Shown: positions 8,618 to 16,332 of the stretch, piece after piece
Position numbering within the stretch: the first letter of the stretch is position 1
How the letters are laid out: each line of letters begins with the position of its first letter
Assembly: GCA_015852425.1 (NCBI GenBank)
Contig: JAAAIG010000848.1
Coordinates: 1-16,332 of the forward strand
Length of the DNA stretch: 16,332 bases
Direction: 5' to 3'
Origin: Gryganskiella cystojenkinii
Lineage: Eukaryota; Mortierellomycota; Mortierellomycetes; Mortierellales; Mortierellaceae
Translations under genes and position numbers: made by a program
Notes under the pieces: generated by a model
What the model was told of the DNA's origin: nothing
The model's input: only the letters and a program-made list of their open reading frames with translations
Databases searched by the model: none

Positions 8618-8979
8618 CGGCAGTCACACAAACAAACAACGAGCGCAATGCAAAAAATTGTTTACATTTTGAACAAAGTGCACTTCAACATCCACACCTT
8701 CAACGCTTCAAATGGTAGACGCAGAGGTATGTCAAAGAAAGCTGTACAACAGGATAGCAGGACAACAAACGCAGGAGCCGGTAGTTTCGGCAGGAAGGAG
8801 AAGAAATGGGTTAAACCTCCTTGCTCCTTCAGGAATTGGATGCTTAATTCGAACTGATGACAGACTATGGTCTACTCCAACTTCGGACACTGCAACCAAT
8901 TCGACGTCTCTGTATGCAAATGCCTTAGAGGGTAGAAAGCAGGATACTCATCCGTATTGTTATTGCTTCCCATTCTTAG

Positions 8980-9864
8980 ATGGAAGAGATCATCATTCCA
9001 CAGAGAAAACTCAGCAACCGGCAGATGGGCGCCTTGGTCTCGCTCTGGAAACTTTCCCACTACAGACAGGCGCCATTTAGCTCTTGGAGCATCCTCTACA
9101 GTTCACCGAGACCTAAGGATACAAGACGATCGCCTATGATCTGGTAAGGGACAGATATATCTGAAACGGATTATTATTTATTTCAACAAAAAGAAAGCGT
9201 ATATTTTTTGTTACAAAGCTAACTGTGTGCTACAAATTTTTAGCTTCGAGACAAAGACCTACGAATTATTGAAGAAGCAACAGGAGGAAGAGCTGAAAGC
9301 GAAAAAACTTCATCAGCATAAGATGTGGCAACATGTTCAGGATCGTTTAGCAGAACAGAACAAGGCTCTTTTGGAACAGGAAGGAAAAGAGATCACTGCC
9401 GCCTCTGGAAGGAAGAGCAACAGCAAGACCGGTACCAACGGCACCTCAGAAGCTGCCGCAGCTGCCAAGAAGAGATCGATCAAATGGAGCCTGGACAAGA
9501 ACATCACCAAGAGTAAGCAAGAAACAATGAAACTCTTTCAGGAACCTGCTGGAGAGTGGTGGCGGTGGCGACCTTAGATTCTAGACTCCTTTCTGGGGCC
9601 TCACTATTTTGACCTAACTTTTTTCTTGTGCCTTTGCGATTCCCACATCTAGGCTTCGACAAGAATATGCCCATCACTCTGGTACCGATCCCAGCTGTGG
9701 ACAAGAGACCTGCGAAGAGTGCGTTGAAGGTCCGGACACCTCATGTGATTCACAAAGGACACAACACCTCCCACTCAGATACCAAAAAGTCGACCACCGG
9801 ATCATCAGCAGCATCAGCAGCATCATCAAAGGCGGGTCGCAAGCATGCCTCTGATTTCTTCTAG
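8980..9864 (+). CDS. Protein with RRP1/Nop52-like C-terminal tail, three exons (5' end uncertain)
   Basis: Model: exons 8980-9143, 9244-9512 and 9653-9864, 214 residues, phase-consistent at both junctions. Intron 1 (100 bases) has GTAAGG, branch GCTAAC and TTTTTAG; intron 2 (140 bases) has GTAAGC, branch CCTAAC and ATCTAG. Exon 2 encodes a charged coiled-coil-like stretch beginning FETKTYELLKKQQEEELKAK. Across intron 2 the joined text runs IKWSLDKNITKSFDKNMPIT, then TLVPIPAVDKRPAKSALKVR, and the protein ends RKHASDFF. This follows the tail of the nucleolar 60S-biogenesis factor RRP1/Nop52 (hydrophobic-L-x-x-N-x-T-x-x-F, later a K-x-x-L-K segment, final DFF). The N-terminal Nop52 repeat domain (about 200 residues in the family) is absent. 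Exons 2 and 3 are well supported; exon 1 is not, because two other frames are also open there and ATG 8980 follows directly on a possible TTCTTAG acceptor, so an upstream exon may exist. It may be a truncated copy. Confidence 0.55.
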
Positions 9865-10607
9865 AGACTTTTTTGCTTTTTTTGCACTGCATCCTTCACA
9901 ACGACATAATACAATGAAAAAAGCCCGCCTTCCATCTTTACGCCACCAAAATGACAAGGACGATTATCCACGTAGCCAGAACTGAATGGGACGAATGTCA
10001 TTTCTGTATCAAATGTTTCCTCCGGGTTTGATCCGGGACATCGTTGGGAATAAGAAAAATGGGCTTTCTTGGATTTCTGATTCCTTGAGGGTTTGAGGGT
10101 TGGCGGAATTTATTTTTTTAGTCGGCTTTGGAGTCTTTCAAAATGAGGGACGCGTCCAGAACGAGCGCGAGCTACTGTGCCATCACTTTCTTGAATCTTC
10201 TACTTTTGTTGGCTTACTCCGAGTGACTTTGAGCCAATATTTAAAAAAAAGAAGTTGTTGTCTGGTGGCAAAACAAAGTCCAAACAATAAGAGGCAACAA
10301 ATCGAACCTTGTGTCCCTATGGAAGCAATGAAATGGCTAAAAATAAAACGAAAAGGTCGGACAAGAGACCATAAGCCAAAGACAAAGTCAAGTCCGCCTT
10401 TTGTTTGTTTCCCATTTTCTTTCAGCAGTGCATGGCAGCTTTGTTCATGGGAGAAATGCTTTGAATGCAAAAAGAAGAACAACGGTGTATCCAGGTATTT
10501 CATTCTTTCCCTGTTTTCTTTTTGACCCTTTTTTCCGCTTCCGTTTTCTTTGCTCGCAGTTACTTTTTCGCTCGTCTTTCGCAAATTCGAATTCAATTCA
10601 TTCATTC
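9865..10607. other. Intergenic region after the RRP1-tail-like gene
   Basis: It contains the 3' UTR of the preceding gene and the upstream region of the kelch-kinase gene. No clear AATAAA is present. ORFs at about 10100-10600 on both strands lack protein-like composition. Confidence 0.4.
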
Positions 10608-10700
10608 CCCCCTATCCCCTTCCCCCTCATCCATCACTACAAAGCTCCTTCCTCTCTTTCGCCTCTTTCGCTCCCTTTCCGTCCTTTTCCCCTTCACTGG
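10608..10700 (+). promoter_or_regulatory. CT-rich core promoter of the kelch-kinase gene
   Basis: About 90 bases of nearly uninterrupted C and T (CCCCCTATCCCC, CTCTTTCGCCTC and similar) precede the gene by roughly 470-560 bases. Such tracts commonly flank fungal transcription starts; no experimental start is known here. Confidence 0.45.
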
Positions 10701-11105
10701 TCGCGCATAGCACTCTTGCACTCCACATAGCTTTCTGCGCCTCTTTATTTAACAGTTTCCCCCTCATGTGGGACCCTGTGGAGAGCACAACGATGGCTCG
10801 TTCTCATTCACGTTCCTCTTCAAGAAGGATTTCAACCCTGTGTACATTCTGTCAATGCCATGCTCTGCATGCTCGACGCCCTCTTTCTCCTCGCCCTCGA
10901 CCGGAATCACATACTACCACTGTTGGTGGATCCTTCCCCGTCCAGCCCACACCAGATACCCTTTCCGTTTCAGGACCGCCTCTGCTCTTGACCACAGTTC
11001 GATGCACTGAAATAACAAACAACAAGGCAGGGATATCCATCGACAGTCAAAGGTGTCGCAGGAGTAATCGCTGTAGTCCTACTACTACCACAACAACAAC
11101 AACTA

Positions 11106-11121
11106 CTACTACTAGTAGTAG
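11106..11121. repeat. 16-base palindrome in an ACA/ACT triplet repeat
   Basis: CTACTACTAGTAGTAG is perfectly self-complementary and sits at the end of an ACA/ACT repeat (about 11084-11112) in the leader of the kelch-kinase gene. If translation began upstream this repeat would encode about eleven threonines. Confidence 0.7.
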
Positions 11122-11170
11122 GAGGAGTCATAGCAGCGGCAGTAGCAGCAAACGCAAAACAAGGACCCCG

Positions 11171-14100
11171 ATGATGGCATTCTGGTCCATTCTTCTCCTC
11201 CTCCTTCCACCCACACCACCGCCACCGCTCGCACAACATCGACAAAACCTTTGGCTCTCCTTCTTTCCCTTCTCCTCCTCTTCATCTTTATCGAGTTTTG
11301 TTTTCGTCGATGCCGCGGCCGTTTCACCCACCTGGCGAGCCTTTCACGGAGCCGCAATTGTGGACACCTCAATGGTAGTATTTGGTGGAACCACGGACGC
11401 GACCACAAGTCCGTATGGAAACACTGTCAAGGGATCGAACGATCTCTGGATCTGGTCAACCACGTTACGTCAATGGTCCCAACCAACTCCCTCGGGGTTG
11501 TCACCTGCCCCCCAAAAGTGTCTTAGCTCGATCTCGTTACAATCTCAGGGCAAAATGTTGTCGTTGATCAGTAATACTTCGGGCCCTTCCACAGAACTTT
11601 TGATGCTCGACACGTACTTTTGGGTCTGGTCCACACCTAATCCTCGTAAGTTTGACGCCTTTTTTTATTTTTTTTAAAAAAAGATGAAGAATGATGACGA
11701 TAAACATGAAATCAACGGACGATCTCTTGTTTTTTCAGCAAACCTCCCTCCTCCCCTTTATTGGACAGTCTCTTCGCTAAAAAAGCTATAACGGATCATA
11801 GATGTTGATATTCATTCTCTCTCCCTCTTTTCGCTTCTTTTTTTATCACAAATATAGCACTCCCTGCGGTGGCTCCGCCCTTGAGGATGGGTGCAGCAGT
11901 CGGCGTGGCAGATACTTTGGTCTTTGTGCATGGAGGGGCCGCGGTAGGCTCCAATGGGTTTGTCAGCACAGGTGTCCTCAATGACCTGACAAAGCTGGTA
12001 AGTTTCTTTAATCTGCAAAAGCTCGCTGTAGAAAACTCAAGGGGGAAACGGGATGGAAGGGTGATCATGTCGCTTTTTCAGACATTTTGAGTGTTGTTGC
12101 TTTGTTTGTTGTTTTTGTTCTTGTTCTTGTTGTGATTGTTTGTTGGTGCTATATTTACATTCCCTGCCTCCCAGCGGACTTGTTTGTCGCCCTACCTTTT
12201 TGTGTATTTTTTTTTGTTGTTGTCTTTCGCCTTTCTCGCCAAGTAGAACAACTCATGAACGCCCTTTGTGGCGTTCATGAGTGGGCTTGTTCAGCACAGC
12301 ATGAGAAAACTTTTTGCCTATGTTCGAATTCTTCGTCCACCTTTTTCAGCAAATTTTTCGCATCCCCTCACTCACATTTCTTGTGTTCCAACTCAATTTC
12401 TATTTTTGTGGGTGAAAAGGATGAAAGACGACAGAGTGGATATTGTCGCCGCGAAAAAAAAAAGAAACAAAGACATCGACTTTTGATGTGAATAGCCCGA
12501 GACATTGATACCTTCGCTGCGGTTGTTGGCGAAGCTCACCAAAATACCCAAGTGAGCTGACTGACAGGGCTGACGCCTTTTGCATAATTCTTTTTTATCA
12601 TATGCAATCGTGTGTTTTTGCACTGATGTATAGGATGAAAGTACTTTCAGCTGGACCTCAATCGCCAACGGACCCTCGCTCATGTACCATACCATGTGCA
12701 GGCTCTCCGGTTTAAACATGATGGCCATCTTTGGTGGCAGTGACCAAAACAGTCCTGCGTACAACACCGTCCACACGTTCGATTTGACGCTCGAGGTCTG
12801 GAAACTCGCGATCCCTGTCAACCCGGGTATTGGTGGCTCTATTCCCTCGGCCCGAAAGGGTCATTCAGCCGTTTGTCTGAACAATACGATGATTGTCTAC
12901 GGTAAGAGAGAGAGAGAGAGAACAAAAAAGAAAAACCACACACTTAATCCATGCCCTGAAAAAAAAAGATGTCCTTATGATCACCTAGATGTTCGTAGCT
13001 GGCTCTTGCACCCAGCCTTTTTACGTCTTCGCTCGTTTTGTTACACAAAAACATGCGCATGAGCAAACGTGGAACCTCCTTTTCTTTTTTCTTGAGGTCA
13101 GGCTTCACTCTTTTGCTAGCAACCCTTCTCATGCATCATCTCTGTCCACACGAAAACAAATAGGGGGTGGGCCAGATGGACCCATTGATGATGATGTTTG
13201 GGTCTTGGATGCTTCTGCGCCTCAATGGGTCTGGAACCGAATCACCACCAACAAGCAGCTTGGACCAGGACCTCGGACGGGTCATTCTGCACTCTTGAAC
13301 GGGACCAACATGCTCGTCTGGGGTGGGTACGGAGCACCGCAGGCTAACGATACCAACATCTATATTCTTGACACGGCTCAGTGGCAATGGACGTCTTCAA
13401 AGGAAATCGGCGGTGGAAGTGTTGCTCCTTTACCAACAGTCCCGGGAGGAACGGACGACAAAAAGAACAACTTGCCGTTGACGATTGGCGTGGTCTGTGC
13501 AAGTTTAGCCCTCATTGCCGCGTTTATCGGGTTCTTGCTCTTCCGTCGCCGGTCCTCAAGGAGAAGAAACGCAGGCATTTCCAAAGGCTTGAACGAGACC
13601 ACGAGTCGCCTGAACGACGGCGAACAACCTTTGTCGCATGACATGGCCATCGAGGATAAACCCAGCTACTATAGCGCGGACAGGGACTCTAGATCGTCTC
13701 TCGGGAAAAAGTCACAAACAGCCAACAGAAGATCTATGTCACCATCGCCGGTTTCATCCCAGGGTTACCCAATGCAGTCAATTGCGGCCCTGACTCAACC
13801 GAGTTTAGAACATGACTCATCTACGAATCAGGCGGATTCCAGTCGGTCGTCGGGACGTTATGGTGGCGAAAAGACTTTCGGATCGTCATCAGTAAGGGAG
13901 ACCGATCCCACGGCCTCGGGGACCGTGGCTGCGCGTGTCGGTTCTATTTCCTCGGACCCTTACTACCCAGCCTACATGGCCGAGGACGACGAGGAGGACG
14001 CAGACCGATGGACGTTCGCTTCATCTTTGTCGTTTGATCAGAGAGATAATAGCCATAGTATGCCGACATTACGGTATATCCCTACACGTGTTCATGCTGG

Positions 14101-16040
14101 CTCTGGAGGCGGCTCAGGGACACCTCAACGATCTTTGGGGCAATCGACCGGAAGTCTTGGAGGCGCGAGTTCCCAAAGGATGCCGATAGTGATTCATCCA
14201 CCTTCAAGAGGTGCACGACGTGATCATAGTGGAATATCAATCCTTTCCGGAAACGGATCCTCGATCGGACCAGGATCAATTTCACTTGCTGGAGCCAACT
14301 CGTCCGAAATTTTGAACAGGGATAGTCCATCGAGTCCTCGGGACACGACGCTTTTCAACTCTGTTAGTCCTTTGGATCGAGTCACATTAATGTGTACGGG
14401 TATGGATGTTGGTCGAGCGAGCGAGGAGGACGGGATGGCACTGAACCAGCGGACCAGTGGGTCCATTCAACTCAGTCGGCCCAAGGAGGCTGGTACTGCG
14501 GCTGAGGCGGTCGCCGCCGCCGCCACCGGTGGAAATGCCGTGGACAAGGACGGCGAACATCAGGAGCTTTCCAATTTACGGCGCAAGGACACCACGTCGA
14601 CCTCGACCACAAAATCCTCTACGACCTATACCAACCTCGATCACCCTGCCTTGATCACGCTTGTGCAGAACCTTCCGGCTCGTTACAAACTCGCGAAATC
14701 TCCCTGTCCGATCCATGGGGAGGCGAATGATATCTTGTTTGCGATCGATTCGGATACCCAACAACCGATCGTGATCAAGTCCTTCTCTCGCAAGGAAGGA
14801 TGGGAGCGCGAATGTCGAATCCTCAGAAGACTTCGGGGTCCTTGTGTTGTCGAGCTCAAGCATGTGGCGACATTGGTCCTTTCGGAAACGGATGATCCCA
14901 ACAAACCGGCCAAGATCCGACTGACGATTCTGGAGCGATTGGACGAGACTCTTGCACAAATGCTGAAGAATGCGCGGAAGGCTAAAAAGGTTGCACTCCG
15001 AGAGCAGACTCTTCATACAGATCCACCTCTGGACCTCGCTGGCGCAGGACTTTATCATTCAGGCCCTGCATTGGATGAAGGTTACATCAAAGACATTATC
15101 AAGGGTGTTCTCCGGTGTTTGACCTGGTGTCATTCCAAAAAGATTGTCTATTGTGATCTCAAGCCGTCTAATGTGATGCATAATCGGGATGATCCCCGTC
15201 AACAGTGGAAGTTGATCGATCTCGAGTCCTCGCGCATTGCGAATGAAGAATGTATCGGGATCGGAACCGTTCGATATTGTCCACCAGAGGTCGCAAGAGG
15301 TACTACAGTCAACAAAGAGGCTTCCTTGGGTGTCACAGCGAATTTCAGTATTGATCTCTGGGCTTTTGGATGTCTGGTCTATGTAAGTTCAGTTGTCATG
15401 CTCTTGCAAAAAACAACCCCGAGACTTGAAAACGTGTTTTTAACAATTTTATGTGGTGAATAACTTAGGAACTGTTTGCAACGAGACCCTTGTTCCCACT
15501 TTCGCTTTCGGATGATACTGTCTTGCACTTTTTGGCTCACCCCTCTGCGGATACACCCTCGCTTGCGAATGGACTGAAATGGGCCTCTTCTCGAGAACTC
15601 GAGATTCCTTACTTTGAGGCTGCCGTCCCCGATGAGAACGCTAGGCGATTGATCCGTATCCTTCTCAATCCTGATCCTCAACGTCGTGCCACCATGGATC
15701 AAGTTTTGGTAACCATTTTTTGCTTGCTTTGTCGCCTACCTCGATACTCACGTCCTATTCGCGAAAGTTTTCGATTGATCGAACTTCAGGTTAGTTTTTC
15801 TGACAACAATATTTTCACCCGCATCATTCTTCTCTCTGTCTCTCTCTCATTTTCTATGAATAGAACTCGGATTACTTGCGTTCCAGCAACAGCAGCACTA
15901 TCGACATGAACAGTCTTCGCGAAACAACAGGATCGACAACTCATGTTAATGAATTGAGCGCGCCTTCAACACCAAAGACACACGCCTCTGCGGCAACTTC
16001 TCAACCGACAATGACATCGAATCCCCCACAGCAGGAATAA
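11171..16040 (+). CDS. Receptor-like protein: kelch ectodomain, one TM helix, atypical protein kinase domain
   Basis: Exons 11171-11645, 11858-11997, 12634-12901, 13164-15382, 15469-15708 and 15864-16040 join in frame to 1172 residues; all introns are GT..AG. The ATG at 11171 was chosen because a signal-like hydrophobic start (MMAFWSILLLLL) follows; in-frame ATGs at 10766 and 10793 would bury it. Residues 55-392: six kelch blades (VVFGG, degenerate LSLIS, VFVHGG, AIFGG, IVYGGG, LVWGG), each followed by a W-containing strand. Residues 398-421: TM helix LPLTIGVVCASLALIAAFIG and on, then RRRSSRRR, giving a cytosolic C-terminus. Residues about 430-800: Ser/Gly/Pro-rich linker. Kinase, about 810-1121: VIK Lys833, alpha-C ERE (842-844), catalytic Asp959 in YCDLKPSN, metal Asp980 in DLE instead of DFG, GTVRYCPPE (PPE 1001-1003), DLWAFGCLVYELF and RRATMDQVL. 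The glycine loop is poor (PIHGEANDILF). The likely role is signalling at the cell surface; the ligand is unknown. Architecture is seen directly; function is inferred. Confidence 0.85.
11668..11682. repeat. T8A7 self-complementary tract in intron 1
   Basis: Eight T followed by seven A just after the intron 1 donor of the kelch-kinase gene. Confidence 0.8.
12251..12282. repeat. Perfect 13-bp hairpin inside intron 2
   Basis: ACTCATGAACGCC (12251-12263) and GGCGTTCATGAGT (12270-12282) are exact reverse complements around the loop CTTTGT. The hairpin is in the 636-base intron 2 (11998-12633) of the kelch-kinase gene, the longest intron here. Confidence 0.9.
12905..12920. repeat. AG dinucleotide repeat abutting a splice donor
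   Basis: Eight AG units begin inside the GTAAGAG donor of intron 3 (12902-13163), so repeat-length change would alter the bases just after the splice site. Confidence 0.75.
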
Positions 16041-16069
16041 GCTCAAAACAACAGCTGGGTCGCCGACGG

Positions 16070-16075
16070 AATAAA
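16070..16075 (+). terminator. Poly(A) signal AATAAA of the kelch-kinase gene
   Basis: AATAAA lies 30 bases after the TAA stop at 16038-16040, within an AT-rich 3' UTR. Confidence 0.6.
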
Positions 16076-16300
16076 ATATATAGGATGGCCTTTAGGGAAT
16101 TCTATACTACGCAAGAGGCGATTCTATCCAAACGAGGGAGAAAACAAAGAAGTGTTTCTAGACCCATAAACCGCGCATAATAGCATTTAACTCTCATCTT
16201 GCACCTTTTCTTTCTACCATCCTCTTCTCTAAAAATGCACTGTATCAAAAATCCATTGTTATTTCCAGTTCGCTAACCTCCCTCCACACCACTCTCACTT

Positions 16301-16332
16301 GGCTGTTATGGCTGCTATGGCTGTTATGGTAT
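16301..16332. repeat. Start of a 9-base tandem repeat, cut by the window end
   Basis: Units GGCTGTTAT, GGCTGCTAT, GGCTGTTAT and the beginning of a fourth follow without spacing. The array may continue beyond the window; a coding repeat on either strand cannot be judged. The 16076-16300 stretch before it shows no gene. Confidence 0.65.

Larger units (their letters stand above)
5929..8979. other. About 3 kb gene-poor intergenic region
   Basis: This holds the divergent upstream regions of the Ala-rich gene (minus) and the RRP1-tail-like gene (plus). I see no supportable gene. ORFs of 60-120 codons exist but are driven by poly-T/A and CT runs. A C/T-rich stretch at about 6910-7150 resembles a fungal promoter facing right, but no good coding sequence follows within 1 kb. 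On the minus strand a GTAAGT donor-like site lies at about 6353-6358 with a TTGCAG acceptor-like site about 35 bases further on; a 5' UTR intron is possible but unproven. Open sequence at 8712-8976 could hold an extra upstream exon of the gene that begins at 8980. Confidence 0.4.

Noticed and set aside
10020..10040. B-box-like GGGTTTGATCCGGG, possible second tRNA
   Set aside because: No acceptor stem, A box or anticodon arm can be built around it.
11741..11791. Alternative acceptor TTTTTTCAG at 11740 for exon 2
   Set aside because: It leads to a stop within about 17 codons, whereas the acceptor at 11857 restores a kelch blade in frame.
12087..12491. 134-codon ORF within intron 2 of the kelch-kinase gene
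   Set aside because: Val/Leu/Phe-rich text from GTT and TTT runs. The exons on either side join into a perfect kelch blade (VLNDLTKL-DESTFSWT), so this is intronic.
1..16332. CRISPR array, operon structure or bacterial mobile element
   Set aside because: No regularly spaced repeats, no polycistronic layout and no transposase domain were seen; introns and the tRNA type indicate a eukaryotic nuclear genome.

Overview
The window looks like nuclear DNA from a filamentous fungus. Protein-coding exons are interrupted by short GT..AG introns with CTAAC/CTGAC-like branch sites. Intergenic DNA is long and full of A/T homopolymers, core promoters are CT-rich, and there is a nuclear-type tRNA-Leu with internal A and B boxes and a T6 Pol III stop. 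The protein style (kelch ectodomain with a kinase, disordered Ala/Pro/Glu protein) suggests an early-diverging fungus such as a Mortierella relative. That placement is inference and no marker gene was searched.

Layout: (1) 19-1126 (+) is a broken coding stretch. Pieces scattered over all three frames follow, in order, the N/L1, DUF1785, PAZ, L2 and MID-edge segments of an eukaryotic Argonaute; stops and frame changes mark it as a relic and no PIWI domain follows. (2) 1638-2531 (+) is an intact intronless alpha/beta hydrolase with a Cys nucleophile. (3) 2608-2907 (-) is a protein-like ORF with an internal stop, probably a second gene relic. (4) 3001-3083 (-) is tRNA-Leu(AAG). (5) 3222-4724 is gene-poor. 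(6) 4725-5747 (-) is a disordered Ala/Glu/Pro-rich protein carrying two basic modules. (7) 5930-8979 is about 3 kb of gene-poor DNA with homopolymers and inverted repeats. (8) 8980-9864 (+) is a three-exon gene whose C-terminus resembles the tail of the nucleolar rRNA-processing protein RRP1/Nop52, but without the Nop52 domain. (9) 11171-16040 (+) is a six-exon gene for a predicted receptor-like protein of about 1172 residues: signal sequence, six kelch blades, one transmembrane helix, a long disordered linker and a protein kinase domain with unusual catalytic motifs.

The genes do not form an operon or an obvious cluster; each has its own promoter-like sequence. The most noteworthy item is the kelch-TM-kinase. 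Its last two kelch blades, membrane span, linker and most of the kinase lie in one uninterrupted exon, so the fusion does not depend on the splice model. The Argonaute relic is the second item of interest.
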